A stretch of 64,000 bases of DNA from Ignavibacteria bacterium. GTDB lineage: Bacteria; Bacteroidota; Ignavibacteria; Tepidaquicellales; OLB5. The translations under genes were made by a program, and so were the position numbers. Below are positions 1 through 9,515 of this stretch, in pieces; the first letter of the stretch is position 1; the number at the start of each line of letters is the position of its first letter. Below the pieces are notes generated by a model, which saw only the letters and a program-made list of their open reading frames with translations, searched no databases and was not told the origin of the DNA. The stretch covers positions 819,091 to 883,090 of the forward strand of contig JAFLBX010000002.1 of assembly GCA_017303675.1 (NCBI GenBank), written 5' to 3'.

Positions 1-615
1 TATTTTTATAATATCCTCTTTTTTCAAACACGGAAACACGAACAAAAGCCCTTCATCAGGCGAAAGTGTTTTTACATCAGAAATATCCGTATCACTGTCT
101 ATCCTGGTGTAGCTGTACTTTTCATCGTAATACCTGTTTAGTGCCGCAAGCTGAGATAACATGGTTTTCAGGTCATTATCAAGCGTAACTGAAACAGCTT
201 CTCCTTCTGAAGAGTAAACAAGTAAATCACATGCTGAAGCAGTATTTTTTGTTCTTTGGATTTTTTTCAGCTTAAGCCCTGCTGATGATGCGAACTCTGT
301 GAGTTCTGCCATAGTCATAAAGCTGACATAGTGATACCAGGTTTTAAGTACAACTTCTTCTGAAGCATAATCTACAAGCTGTGCCAATATTGCTTTGCAG
401 CCCAGCTGCTTTAAAGCTTCAAACCTGTTTGCTCCATCTATCAGTATATGGCTCTCATTATATTTAGCAACAATTAACGGATTATAAAGAACGTGCTCAT
501 CTTTAAAACGGTCAACTAGCCTGCTGCTTCTGTTACCTTCGCATTCTTCATGTAATGCAACAGCTTTTGAAGGCAGAAGTTTAAGTTCAAACTTTTCCCC
601 GGCGAGGATGGACAT
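1..615 (-). CDS. ParB/SbnI-like protein, partial at window edge
   Basis: An open frame runs from an ATG at 615 to the left edge without a stop (205 codons), so the C-terminus is missing. The first 85 residues resemble the ParB/sulfiredoxin fold: a basic stretch, NPLIV, then LIDGANRFEALKQLGCK, which matches the DGxxR box of ParB-like domains and of the free-serine kinases SbnI/SerK. The rest (about residues 90-205) shows nothing I recognise. It could be a ParB-like regulator or a small-molecule kinase; no parA or siderophore gene is visible. The gene downstream on the same strand lies outside the window. Confidence 0.6.
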   Translation of the reverse strand, partial: MSILAGEKFELKLLPSKAVALHEECEGNRSSRLVDRFKDEHVLYNPLIVAKYNESHILIDGANRFEALKQLGCKAILAQLVDYASEEVVLKTWYHYVSFMTMAELTEFASSAGLKLKKIQRTKNTASACDLLVYSSEGEAVSVTLDNDLKTMLSQLAALNRYYDEKYSYTRIDSDTDISDVKTLSPDEGLLFVFPCLKKEDIIKI

Positions 616-710
616 AATTTAATTTTTGGTCAAAATTTTAAAGGCAATATAACAATCATAATAATTGATTTCTGTATAAAGATTAATCCTATAGTTATTG
701 GCTTAAATCA

Positions 711-1574
711 CTAAAAAGTATAACCTAAGCCCCCTGAAATGCCCCAGGTTCCGGCCTCTTCAAGTCCGTATGAACTGCCAATTGAAAATCCAATTCTCTT
801 GGAAAGTACAAATCCCAGCCCGCTGTATATGCTATGAGAATTATAGTTAAGCCGTGTGTTTCTGGTAAATGAATATCCGGCGTAGCAAGAAACATTTTTC
901 GATATATCAACTGATGGACCTCCTGAAATTACAATTTCAGGTTCAATTGAATAATTGTATGAATTCTTGGCGCTGTCTATCTGATTCTGAATAACTGCAG
1001 GATATTTTTTTGTATTAGGAAAGTCACGCCTTTGCAGCAAATTCAGCTCAAAGCTCAGGTCATACCCGAATCTGCCGTTAACATACCCCTGTGCAATCCC
1101 GAAATAAAAATCTGCTTTACCTGTGCCAAGCTCTTTTGACTGGCTTGCAGTTGGAAGCTTAACGATACCCTGTATACCGTGAATTAAATAATCCGTTTCA
1201 AGAAAGGAATATTTAATTCCAAGGTATGAGTCACCAAAGCCGCTGACCTTATTTCCCTGGAAATTGTAGCTTTCAGTAAACGGGGAAAGTCCCCCTGAGA
1301 GCTCTAAATTATCAGTAATTCCATAACTAACAGAAACCGGAATATCAATAACTTCATCTCCGTAAGAAATTCCAATTGAAAGATTAGTTTTACCTTTTTC
1401 AGTTGTAAACGCGTCAACACCGTAACCGGGCCTGTTGGCATTCAACAGGTATGAATATGCAGTCTGGCCAAGTATATCAAGCAAACGGTTCCCGCGCACG
1501 CGCTGTGCGGAAGTATCGCTGCTAAAGAGCAAAAGTAAAAACAAAACCGGCAAAGCTCCGCAGTATTTTTTCAT
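711..1574 (-). CDS. Putative outer-membrane beta-barrel protein
   Basis: 287 residues with a clear Sec signal peptide (residues 1-23: MKKY, a run of leucines, then SDTSAQ). The rest alternates polar and hydrophobic residues in short strands separated by glycine- and asparagine-rich turns, and ends in GLGYTF, a terminal aromatic residue typical of outer-membrane barrels. The pattern resembles transporter-like barrels of unknown substrate. It lies downstream of the lipoprotein gene but is separated from it by a terminator at 1585-1618, so it probably has its own promoter. No specific family is recognised. Confidence 0.6.
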   Translation of the reverse strand: MKKYCGALPVLFLLLLFSSDTSAQRVRGNRLLDILGQTAYSYLLNANRPGYGVDAFTTEKGKTNLSIGISYGDEVIDIPVSVSYGITDNLELSGGLSPFTESYNFQGNKVSGFGDSYLGIKYSFLETDYLIHGIQGIVKLPTASQSKELGTGKADFYFGIAQGYVNGRFGYDLSFELNLLQRRDFPNTKKYPAVIQNQIDSAKNSYNYSIEPEIVISGGPSVDISKNVSCYAGYSFTRNTRLNYNSHSIYSGLGFVLSKRIGFSIGSSYGLEEAGTWGISGGLGYTF

Positions 1575-1584
1575 TTCAGTATTT

Positions 1585-1618
1585 TTAACAAAAAACGGGC
1601 ATAAAGTTATGCCCGTTT
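1585..1618 (-). terminator. Rho-independent terminator of the lipoprotein gene
   Basis: Perfect inverted repeat AAACGGGCATA/TATGCCCGTTT (1593-1618), followed in minus-strand reading by a T-rich run. It sits just after the gene at 1642-2055 and before the start of the next minus-strand gene. Confidence 0.8.
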
Positions 1619-1641
1619 AAAAGATGTACTATTATAAAATT

Positions 1642-2055
1642 TTATTTACTTACTATTTCAACTTCATTTGTTGCAATCACGGTACCGTCTTTCTTTAAGC
1701 AGCTGACCTTATATTTTCCGGGCTCTTTAAATTCTACATCATCAAAGTGAATATAATCCCAGCTTGATTGTACTGTGAACGGAAATGTTTCTACAGCCTT
1801 TCCTGAAGCAACATCTGTAACATTGATATCAACAGAAGTAACACCAATCGGTTTTTTAAGCTTAAGCATCACTGTAATTGTGCCGGTAGTGAACTTTGTG
1901 CCTTCACCGATCTCTTTAGTAGTATATTTTTCACAGAAATAAAGCCTGTCACCGCCTGTCAGATCCTGCAGCTTAGAGCATGATACAACTACTAAAAATA
2001 AGACAGCTAAAGAAGCGAAAAGTTTAATCCTGTTAAAATTGATCCTGTTATTCAT
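1642..2055 (-). CDS. Small lipoprotein of unknown function
   Basis: 137 residues. The N-terminus is basic, followed by a hydrophobic helix and the lipobox VVSC (Cys about residue 26), so the product is probably lipid-anchored. The mature part looks like a compact beta-sandwich of the kind used for extracellular or periplasmic recognition; no catalytic motif is visible. An AGGAGA ribosome-binding site precedes the ATG, and a terminator follows at 1585-1618, suggesting a single-gene unit. Confidence 0.65.
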   Translation of the reverse strand: MNNRINFNRIKLFASLAVLFLVVVSCSKLQDLTGGDRLYFCEKYTTKEIGEGTKFTTGTITVMLKLKKPIGVTSVDINVTDVASGKAVETFPFTVQSSWDYIHFDDVEFKEPGKYKVSCLKKDGTVIATNEVEIVSK

Positions 2056-2132
2056 TTTGTCTCCTTAATTATTTTCCCCTTTATGGAATTTTATAATGTA
2101 AAAATAACGAAATATCTGAAAATAAGAAACAT

Positions 2133-2777
2133 TCATTTATCACGTGAATCAAGATATTTAAGCCCTTCAATATCTCCCCATAAACCTCTTTTATTTTCCC
2201 TGGCTTCCTTTTCTGCTTTTATGAACTCACTTTGTTTAGAAACATTGAACTTCCTGTATGCATTGGCATAGCCATCTTCCACTATCTTCAGGTTTACAAA
2301 TGTTCCGTCTTCAAGATATACATATCTCAGCAGTCTGCCGTATTTATCCTTATCATCGCCTTTGCTATCCGGTACAAGTATTACTTTTTTGCCCCCTATA
2401 AGCCTGGTTGTATAATCAGATGAAAGCTGCCCAAGCTTCCTGATGGTTTCTTTATCTCTGCCTGTTCTTTCTGAATCCCTTTCAAATTTATCGGAATCCC
2501 ATTTTTCAGGAGTATCAATACCCAGCATTCTTACTTTTTCTGACTTTCCGTCAATATCAGCTTCAAAAGTATCTCCGTCAAAGATCTTTTTCACTGTGTA
2601 AGAACGTTTATCCTTAAGGTCCTTTTGATCCAGTTTTGGAATAATATATTTCCAACCGAAATAAATCAACAAAACCAGAACTGCAGCGGTAGTAACGGTT
2701 TTAAATGCAATTTTAACTAATGACTTCAATAATCCTTCCTTTTTCAGCAGGCTTCTCAGCGGAGATCTTAACTGCAT
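2133..2777 (-). CDS. Membrane-anchored thermonuclease-family (SNase-like) protein
   Basis: A Staphylococcus nuclease-like fold follows one N-terminal membrane helix (about residues 25-44). Visible SNase motifs are IFDGDTFEADI, RMLGIDTPE (Arg and Glu of the active site), KYGRLLRYVY (second catalytic Arg) and ENKRGLWGD near the C-terminus. The family cuts DNA and RNA with calcium; the anchor suggests action on the outer face of the inner membrane. The ATG at 2777 lies inside the 3' end of the phosphorylase gene. A TTG at 2729 in the same frame has a much better ribosome-binding site (AGGAAGG, 4-nt spacer) and would give about 198 residues starting right before the membrane helix. I consider that start at least as likely. 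Confidence 0.85.
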   Translation of the reverse strand: MQLRSPLRSLLKKEGLLKSLVKIAFKTVTTAAVLVLLIYFGWKYIIPKLDQKDLKDKRSYTVKKIFDGDTFEADIDGKSEKVRMLGIDTPEKWDSDKFERDSERTGRDKETIRKLGQLSSDYTTRLIGGKKVILVPDSKGDDKDKYGRLLRYVYLEDGTFVNLKIVEDGYANAYRKFNVSKQSEFIKAEKEARENKRGLWGDIEGLKYLDSRDK

Positions 2778-4032
2778 TTATAAGCATCTCTATAGTGCTT
2801 TGCACCTGTTGTTTAGTTTCTCCAAAGATCCGGCATACAATATCATCTTTGTTAACACTATAACCGATTTTTTTCTCAAGAAGTATTGCTGATGAATAAT
2901 CTATCTTATCTTCAACGGTCTTTCTGCCGCATCCAAGGTTCACAGCCGCTAAACCGAAAGTCAGGGCATCCAACCCGGCGATGTATCCGTTCTCACTTGC
3001 TGTGACCTCATCAGAAAATAATGCTTTGGGGTATTTTTCAAGATCGTTAATTACAGAAAGATCACCATTTTGCATTTTTACAAGCTGCTTGAATCTTTCA
3101 AAGCACTCACCATTGTTTAACTTACCCTCAGCCATTGCAATACCTTCTTCTATATCTTTGCATTTGCCTGCAATCATTAACATTGCTCCTGCAAGATATA
3201 ACGTTACATCGTAAAGATCTTTGGAGAGCGGTGATGTTTTTCTTGCAGGATCCATTATCTCAATACATTCCATTATTTCCGCCCAGTTACCTATTGCATA
3301 ACCTAAAGGAGAGCTCATATCCGTTAGTACAGCAATTGCACTCTGTCCAAAATCTTTTGAAGTTTTCAGTAGCTTGGAAGCAAGCTCTTTTGATTTTTCA
3401 TACGTTGGCAGGGTTGAGCCGTTGCCAACTTTAACATCATAAACTATACCTTCAGAACCTTCTGCAATTTTTTTGCTAGTTATGCTTGCTGTTATGAGTC
3501 CCACATTTTCAACTGTAGCTGTAACATCACGCAGTGCGTAGATCTTTTTATCGGCGGGAGTTAATGTTTCGGTTTGCCCTATCATAGAAACATTCAGCTT
3601 TTCCAGGTTCTTAACAAACTCCGGTATGCTTAAATGAACGTTAAACCCGGGTATTGATTCAAGCTTATCAAGCGTTCCGCCTGTGTGACCCAATCCCCTG
3701 CCTGACATCATTGGCACGATAACATCAAAACATGCTACCAGCGGAGCCAATATTATGGAAGTTTTATCCCCAACTCCGCCTGTTGAATGTTTATCTACCT
3801 TAGGTTTTTTGATATGTGACAGATCAACCCTTTCACCTGAATTAATAAAAGCTTTTACAAAGCCAAGGGTCTCATCATCATTTAAACCCCTGAAATATAT
3901 AGCCATTAGCAACGCTGATTTCTGATAATCGGGTATCTTACCTTTAACGTAATGAGAGATAAAATAATTTATCTCTTCGGGAGTTAAAGAATCACCATTT
4001 CGCTTCTTTTTTATGATTTCTACAGGATTCAT
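2713..4032 (-). CDS. deoA: Pyrimidine-nucleoside (thymidine) phosphorylase
   Basis: Phosphorolysis of thymidine or uridine to the free base and (deoxy)ribose-1-phosphate, in cytoplasmic nucleoside salvage. The family signature is intact: DKHSTGGVGDKTS (phosphate-binding) and SGRGLGHTGGTLDKLES, plus the C-terminal DALTFGLAAVNLGCGR region. The length from the ATG at 4032 is 439 residues, normal for the family; the frame is open 24 codons further upstream, but that extension is hydrophobic and atypical. A TATATTTG -7-like box (4044-4037, minus) ends only 4 nt before this ATG, which suggests a very short leader. Specificity for thymidine versus all pyrimidine nucleosides cannot be decided by eye. 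The nuclease gene overlaps its 3' end. Confidence 0.92.
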   Translation of the reverse strand: MNPVEIIKKKRNGDSLTPEEINYFISHYVKGKIPDYQKSALLMAIYFRGLNDDETLGFVKAFINSGERVDLSHIKKPKVDKHSTGGVGDKTSIILAPLVACFDVIVPMMSGRGLGHTGGTLDKLESIPGFNVHLSIPEFVKNLEKLNVSMIGQTETLTPADKKIYALRDVTATVENVGLITASITSKKIAEGSEGIVYDVKVGNGSTLPTYEKSKELASKLLKTSKDFGQSAIAVLTDMSSPLGYAIGNWAEIMECIEIMDPARKTSPLSKDLYDVTLYLAGAMLMIAGKCKDIEEGIAMAEGKLNNGECFERFKQLVKMQNGDLSVINDLEKYPKALFSDEVTASENGYIAGLDALTFGLAAVNLGCGRKTVEDKIDYSSAILLEKKIGYSVNKDDIVCRIFGETKQQVQSTIEMLINAVKISAEKPAEKGRIIEVIS

Positions 4033-4248
4033 ACAACAAATATATGGTTTTAAGTCATCATTTATTTGCCATAAAATTGGTAGTATTAGGGTAACTAACC
4101 CCAAATGATCGTTAGTTTAAAATCATATATTGAAAAACATTGCATTTAATGTTATCTTACAGTCAATTCTTCAGATAAATTGAACGGTAAAGGAGGATTA
4201 CTGTTCAGTTTCTATCAACTTTTAATTCATAATTTAAAAAAAATTAAC

Positions 4249-6471
4249 ATGAAAATTTTCTTTTCTGTTTTACTGTTTTTTTCTGTTTTAACTACCTCAA
4301 TTTTTTCAAATAATACAATGTGGCAGGATGTTCAGCCCGGTTCATTTATAGTTAAAGGACAGGTTTACCTTGCTCCAATAGCTTACAGGACTGTTAAGCT
4401 GAATAAAGCTGAGCTTTTCAGAGTTTTAAGCACTGCACCTCTTGAAGTTAATGTTAAGGTAAAAAATTCAGCAACTATTATTTCTTTGCCGATGCCAAAC
4501 GGTACATTCGCAAAGTTCAGATTCGTTGAATCTCCGGTTATGGAAGCAGAGCTTCAGGCCCAGCATCCTGAAATGAGAACTTATCTTGGACAGGGTATTG
4601 ATGACCCGTATGCAACGATCAGGTTTGATAACACTCCAATGGGTTTTCATGCTATGATACTTTCTCCAAACGGATCTGTTTTTATCGATCCTTTCAGCAT
4701 GAATGAAACTGATTATTACATTTCTTACTACAGGGATGATTTCAGGCCGGTAGTTCAGCAGAACTTTGTTTGCTTAACTGAAAGCAGCCATGAAAGCCCT
4801 GTCTACAATAATGTATTGACCAGAACCGGCGAGCAGCTTAGAACTTACAGGCTTGCTGTAGCTTGCACAGGTGAATTTACAACTTTACTTGGAGGACAGG
4901 CAAATGCTTTAAATAATGTTGTAACAACCACTAACAGAATTACCGGTGTTTATGAAACTGATATGGCAGTAAGACTGGTAATTATTGCAAATAACATGAG
5001 CATCATATATACAAACGGCGGTACTGACCCCTATACTAATAACAGCGGCGGTGCATTACTCGGGGAAAACCAGACTAACCTGGATAATGTTATTGGTAAC
5101 GCTAATTATGATATCGGGCATGTTTTCAGTACAGGCAGTTTTGGCGGTATTGCAGGACTCGGTGTAGTTTGTGTTACAGGAAACAAAGGCCGCGGAGCAA
5201 CCGGCTCAACAAATCCGGTTGGAGATCCCTGGTCAATTGATTATGTTGCTCACGAAATGGGACACCAGTTCAGCGGCAACCATACACAGAATAACCTGAG
5301 CTGTAATGCAAATCCACCCACTGCATGGGAACCCGGAAGCGGTATTACAATTATGGGTTATGCAGGAGTCTGCGCTCCTAATTTAGCGAACAACAGTATT
5401 CCATATTTACACGGCGGCAACCTTTTTGTAGAAATGCTTCCTTTCACACAATTTGGAGCAGGCAGTAACTGCCCTGTTGTTACCAATACCGGAAATAATC
5501 CGCCTGTTCTTACTCTGCCTTCTGTTGGAGGATATGTAATACCTATTTCAACTCCATTCAGCTTAACAGGCTCTGCAACTGATCCTGATAATGATCCTTT
5601 AACATACTCATGGGAGCAGACAAATATCGGACCGCAGGGAAATCCAAATGCTCCAACCGGCAATGCGCCTATTTTCAGGCCATTTTCACCGGTTACAAAC
5701 GGTACAAGGGTTTTCCCCAAGCTTTCTGATATTATCAATAATACACAGACCCTGGGCGAGCGTCTGCCTACATATGACAGGCTTCTTAAGTTCAGGCTGA
5801 CAGTAAGAGATAACCGTGCCGGCGGCGGCGGTATTGCTTCAGATGAAGTTGTATTCCAGGCTACTGCAAGCGCAGGACCGTTCCTTGTTACATTTCCTAA
5901 TACCAATGTTACTATTGGCGGCGCGCAGACTGTTACATGGGATGTTGCAAATACTAACACAGCACCTGTGAACTGCGCAAACGTGAAGATATCACTTTCT
6001 ACTGATGGCGGTAATACATTCCCTACTGTTCTTTCAGCTAGCACTCCAAATGACGGAAGTGAATCAGTTACCCTGCCTGCAATTGAAAATTCACAGGCAA
6101 GAATAAAGATCGAAGCTCTTGATAATATCTTCTTTGATATGTCAAATGCTAACTTTACTATTACCGCTTCAATTGGTATAAATAACAATCAGAACGGTAC
6201 CCCGGTAAAATTTGAGCTTGCTCAGAATTTCCCTAACCCGTTCAATCCTGTTACAATATTAACTTACGCTCTGCCTAAAAAATCCGCAGTCACACTTAAA
6301 ATATATGACGCTCTTGGCAGAGAAACAGCTACCCTGGTAAATAATGAAATTAAAACAGAAGGTTACTACAACGTTGAATTCGACGCAACAAACCTTCCAA
6401 GCGGTATCTATTATTACAGGATAGAAGCAGGTGAATTCACAGATTCAAAGAAAATGATACTTATTAAATAA
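4249..6471 (+). CDS. Secreted metzincin (reprolysin-like) metalloprotease with T9SS sorting domain
   Basis: The ATG at 4249 starts a good signal peptide (MKIFFSVLLFF); the upstream in-frame codons look untranslated. Residues 20-190 resemble a reprolysin-type propeptide. The catalytic site is HEMGHQFSGNH (His335, Glu336, His339, His345), followed by IMGYAG, the methionine turn, so zinc-dependent peptidase activity is very likely. Then come Ig-like/cadherin-like beta domains (SATDPDNDPLTYSW) and a type A sorting domain from AQNFPNPFNPVT to the C-terminal KKMILIK. Export is expected through Sec, then T9SS. A strong terminator follows. Substrates are unknown. Confidence 0.9.
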   Translation: MKIFFSVLLFFSVLTTSIFSNNTMWQDVQPGSFIVKGQVYLAPIAYRTVKLNKAELFRVLSTAPLEVNVKVKNSATIISLPMPNGTFAKFRFVESPVMEAELQAQHPEMRTYLGQGIDDPYATIRFDNTPMGFHAMILSPNGSVFIDPFSMNETDYYISYYRDDFRPVVQQNFVCLTESSHESPVYNNVLTRTGEQLRTYRLAVACTGEFTTLLGGQANALNNVVTTTNRITGVYETDMAVRLVIIANNMSIIYTNGGTDPYTNNSGGALLGENQTNLDNVIGNANYDIGHVFSTGSFGGIAGLGVVCVTGNKGRGATGSTNPVGDPWSIDYVAHEMGHQFSGNHTQNNLSCNANPPTAWEPGSGITIMGYAGVCAPNLANNSIPYLHGGNLFVEMLPFTQFGAGSNCPVVTNTGNNPPVLTLPSVGGYVIPISTPFSLTGSATDPDNDPLTYSWEQTNIGPQGNPNAPTGNAPIFRPFSPVTNGTRVFPKLSDIINNTQTLGERLPTYDRLLKFRLTVRDNRAGGGGIASDEVVFQATASAGPFLVTFPNTNVTIGGAQTVTWDVANTNTAPVNCANVKISLSTDGGNTFPTVLSASTPNDGSESVTLPAIENSQARIKIEALDNIFFDMSNANFTITASIGINNNQNGTPVKFELAQNFPNPFNPVTILTYALPKKSAVTLKIYDALGRETATLVNNEIKTEGYYNVEFDATNLPSGIYYYRIEAGEFTDSKKMILIK

Positions 6472-6494
6472 TCACATTTTATTTTATTTATTAA

Positions 6495-6523
6495 AACCCC
6501 GGTTTATAGCCGGGGTTTTTTAT
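6495..6523 (+). terminator. Rho-independent terminator after the metalloprotease
   Basis: Stem AACCCCGG (6495-6502) with CCGGGGTT (6510-6517), followed by a T run. Confidence 0.9.
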
Positions 6524-6686
6524 TAATCAGAATGATTCACATGATCACCGAAAATTAATAAACAGATAAAACAATTCTTTAGTACTTTCGGGGCTCAATA
6601 GATTTTGCTATATTGCAAGTTATTTGCATTGAATTTGTGCTAAATATTGGACATATTTAGTCTTATATCATTTTAATTTATAGCAA

Positions 6687-6947
6687 TTGACTGAAAATAC
6701 CGGAATAATCAATAATATTTCTGTAGCCGATATGAAAATTGGTGAAACTGCCAGCATAACTTCTGTCGGGGATGACTGCATCGATATACACTGCCATTGC
6801 TTAAGGCTGATGGAGCTTGGCTTCACACCGGGGCAGGAAGTCACAATTATTGCCAGATCACCTTTTAAAGATCCTATAGCTGTATCCGTACGCGGAACGA
6901 TAATTGCTTTAAGAAAAAGTGAAGCTGAATGTATTAAGATAAACTGA
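6687..6947 (+). CDS. feoA: Ferrous iron transport protein A
   Basis: 86 residues from a TTG start; an SH3-like FeoA domain fills it (SVADMKIGETASI, then LMELGFTPGQEV, FKDPIAVSV and IALRKSEAECI). FeoA is a small cytoplasmic partner that modulates the FeoB transporter. The next ATG (6732) would cut into the start of the domain, so the TTG is preferred although no ribosome-binding site is obvious. feoB begins 3 nt after the stop, so the two are surely cotranscribed and probably translationally coupled. No Fur box was recognised upstream. Confidence 0.9.
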   Translation: MTENTGIINNISVADMKIGETASITSVGDDCIDIHCHCLRLMELGFTPGQEVTIIARSPFKDPIAVSVRGTIIALRKSEAECIKIN

Positions 6948-6950
6948 TAA

Positions 6951-9020
6951 ATGGCTTTAAACATCACTGAAAAAGACTGTCACACAGATACCCTTAATAA
7001 TTTAACCAAAGAAAATAATTTACCGGTAATTGCACTCATTGGCATGCCTAACTCAGGCAAAACAACTTTATTTAACGCGCTTACCGGATCAAACTTCAAA
7101 ACATCCAATTATCCCGGGGCAACTGTTGAGTATTCACTTGGAAAGCTTACCGGCAAATTCCGGTTTAACTCATACGTTATGGATTCACCGGGAATTATCA
7201 GCTTAAATCCAAGCTCTCCTGATGAAGAAGTAACAATTGACGGATTATTCAACCACCCTAAATTCGGAATGCCCGATGTGGTTATTGTAAGCTGTGATGC
7301 TACCCAGCTTTCAAGGCAGCTTTTCCTGGTAAAACAGGTTATTGATACGGGCTTTAAAACTATTGTGGCATTAACTATGAATGACCTTCTTGAAAAAAAG
7401 GAGCTTGTAGTTTCTGCCGAAAAGCTTTCACTGCTTCTTGATACACCCGTTATTAAAGTTAACAGTAAATCACGGGCGGGACTTGATATACTTATAAATA
7501 AAGCCGAAGCACTTTATAAAGATAATTCTGTTTTAGACTATAAATCGAATATACATAAGCTTGCCTTACCCACTGAAGAGGATGTTGCAAGGCTTTATGA
7601 CTACACTGAAGCAGCAGAGAGAAAAGTAATTGAACATATTTCTAATAAGCCGGATCTCGATGAAATAAATAAAAAAAGCTTTCATTCACTTTCAAGAACC
7701 CCTGATAAAAATTCACTTAAGCTTGATAAAGTTTTTCTGCACCCGCTTTGGGGGATAATTATTTTCATTATCTCAATGGGAATAATATTCACGTCAATCT
7801 TCTGGATTGCTCAGCCTTTAATGGATCTCATCGATGCTGGTTTCAGCAATTTATCCGGTTTGGTTTCTGAGGCACTCCCGCCGGATGCATGGTACAGCAG
7901 CCTTATAACCAACGGCTTAATCAACGGTTTTGGCTCGGTTATGATATTCGTTCCGCAGATCGTTATACTTTTCATTTTACTCGGGCTGCTTGAAGATACA
8001 GGGTACCTTGCAAGGGCTGCAATGCTGATAGATAAACCGCTCAGTAAATTCGGGCTTAACGGCAGGTCATTTATTCCAATGCTCTCAGGCTACGCCTGCG
8101 CGATTCCCGCAATGATGGCGGCAAGGACAATTTCTAACAGGCGTGAACGGTTCCTGACAATCATGATAATTCCGCTTATGAGCTGCAGCGCGCGGCTTCC
8201 TGTTTATGCTATGCTGCTCGCCTTTGTTGTTCCGCCTGATAAGCCGTGGATAGGCGGTATCGGGCTTGGAGCATTGTATCTTTTCAGCCTAATATCAGGG
8301 GCAGTAACTGCCGGAATAATAAGCAAATTCAAAAAGACCGAAGAGAAATCAACATTTATGCTTGAGCTTCCCCCCTACAGGCTTCCTGTATTCAGGCATA
8401 TTTTCAAGAATACATATTATAAAGCTCTCGTATATGTAAAACAGGCAGGTCCGATAATAATTTTATTTTCACTCATCCTTTGGGCTTTAACATATTTCCC
8501 GAATGTAAACCCGGAACTGCCTGAAGTCAGAACCGCAGGTTTGACCGAAGAGCAGGTATCTCACATAGTGGATTCCGAACGTCTGAATACATCATATGCA
8601 GCTACCATTGGCAAATATGTTTTTGAACCGATCTTAAAACCGCTCGGGTGGGATTGGAGAATAGGGGTTTCGCTGATTTCAGCATTTGCAGCCCGTGAGA
8701 TATTTGTAAGCGCAATGGCTATTACGTTTAATATAACCGAAAGCGAAGATGATGAAGAGAACTTCCAGCAGTCAATTTTGAGCTCAATGCGCGAAGCGCG
8801 TTCACCTGACGGCACAAAGCCGCTTTTCACAACTGCTTCTACAATTGCACTTATTATTTATTTTATGTTCGCAATGCAGTGCCTTTCAACAGTTGCTGTT
8901 GCGAGGAAAGAAACCGGCTCATGGAAAATCCCTTTATTACAAATAGGATTATATACTGTCATGGCTTATGTGCTGGCGTTTATTACATACCGCGGTTTAA
9001 ATCTGCTGGGTGTGCAGTAG
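6951..9020 (+). CDS. feoB: Ferrous iron transporter FeoB
   Basis: Inner-membrane Fe(II) transporter with a cytosolic G domain. G1 is GMPNSGKT (31-38), the switch region includes NYPGATVE (53-60) and G3 is DSPG (78-81). The membrane part carries both gate motifs: VPQIVILFILLGLLEDTGYLAR-type and IIPLMSCSARLPVY. The length of 689 residues is typical. The G4 position reads TMND (142-145) where FeoB proteins usually have NxxD, and G5 reads NSK instead of SA(K), so guanine recognition may be altered. It is the second gene of feoAB. Confidence 0.95.
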   Translation: MALNITEKDCHTDTLNNLTKENNLPVIALIGMPNSGKTTLFNALTGSNFKTSNYPGATVEYSLGKLTGKFRFNSYVMDSPGIISLNPSSPDEEVTIDGLFNHPKFGMPDVVIVSCDATQLSRQLFLVKQVIDTGFKTIVALTMNDLLEKKELVVSAEKLSLLLDTPVIKVNSKSRAGLDILINKAEALYKDNSVLDYKSNIHKLALPTEEDVARLYDYTEAAERKVIEHISNKPDLDEINKKSFHSLSRTPDKNSLKLDKVFLHPLWGIIIFIISMGIIFTSIFWIAQPLMDLIDAGFSNLSGLVSEALPPDAWYSSLITNGLINGFGSVMIFVPQIVILFILLGLLEDTGYLARAAMLIDKPLSKFGLNGRSFIPMLSGYACAIPAMMAARTISNRRERFLTIMIIPLMSCSARLPVYAMLLAFVVPPDKPWIGGIGLGALYLFSLISGAVTAGIISKFKKTEEKSTFMLELPPYRLPVFRHIFKNTYYKALVYVKQAGPIIILFSLILWALTYFPNVNPELPEVRTAGLTEEQVSHIVDSERLNTSYAATIGKYVFEPILKPLGWDWRIGVSLISAFAAREIFVSAMAITFNITESEDDEENFQQSILSSMREARSPDGTKPLFTTASTIALIIYFMFAMQCLSTVAVARKETGSWKIPLLQIGLYTVMAYVLAFITYRGLNLLGVQ

Positions 9021-9070
9021 TGACAACTCCCCTCACATCCAACTAATTCACTACAAATTTCTAAAATAAA

Positions 9071-9391
9071 CCACTGAAGTGGTTATTATATAATTTTTAT
9101 ATCATTTTTACCCACGACTGAAGTCGTGGGCTATTTTTCATTTTAATTCAAAAAGCGGATTAATCAATCTAAGCTGCTATAAAAAAAAGTGTTTTGCTTT
9201 TATTCCACGACTGAAGTCGTGGGCTGTTATTCATTTTAATTCAAAGTTCGAATTAACCGGTTTTGAAATTCAAGGGATAATTGCAGCAATCCTTATCGGA
9301 ATCAATTTATTCAATCAAATCTTTTGGGATCCACTACCGAAGTTGTTGTTAAACATTGTTTCGTATGTTAGCCCACGACTTCAGTCGTGGG
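9071..9391. repeat. Cluster of four short palindromes sharing the core ACTGAAGT/ACTTCAGT
   Basis: The gene-free stretch 9021-9515 contains palindromes at 9071-9082 (CCACTGAAGTGG), 9111-9130 (CCCACGACTGAAGTCGTGGG), 9205-9223 (nearly the same) and 9372-9391 (the reverse orientation, with ACTTCAGT). Two copies are also followed by similar flanks (GGGCT, then TTCATTTTAATTCAAA). They resemble REP elements mobilised by IS200-like RAYT transposases, but no transposase gene is visible. Nothing else is seen in the gap apart from a -7-like box (TAAATTTG, 9486-9493) near the next gene. Confidence 0.8.
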
Positions 9392-9515
9392 ACATTATTC
9401 AATATATCACACTAACCGATTCATCGGTTTATATGTTTTAATAAAAATCCCTTGGAATATGATTTTATATTGAGTAAATGTTGCTTAAATTTGTGCAGTG
9501 AAAGGATCATATATC

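Noticed and set aside
5358-6188. 276-codon open frame on the minus strand opposite the metalloprotease
   Set aside because: The plus-strand gene is complete with family motifs; the antisense product has no recognisable features.
6540-6686. Fur box upstream of feoA
   Set aside because: AT-rich sequence has partial dyads only; none convincing enough to list.
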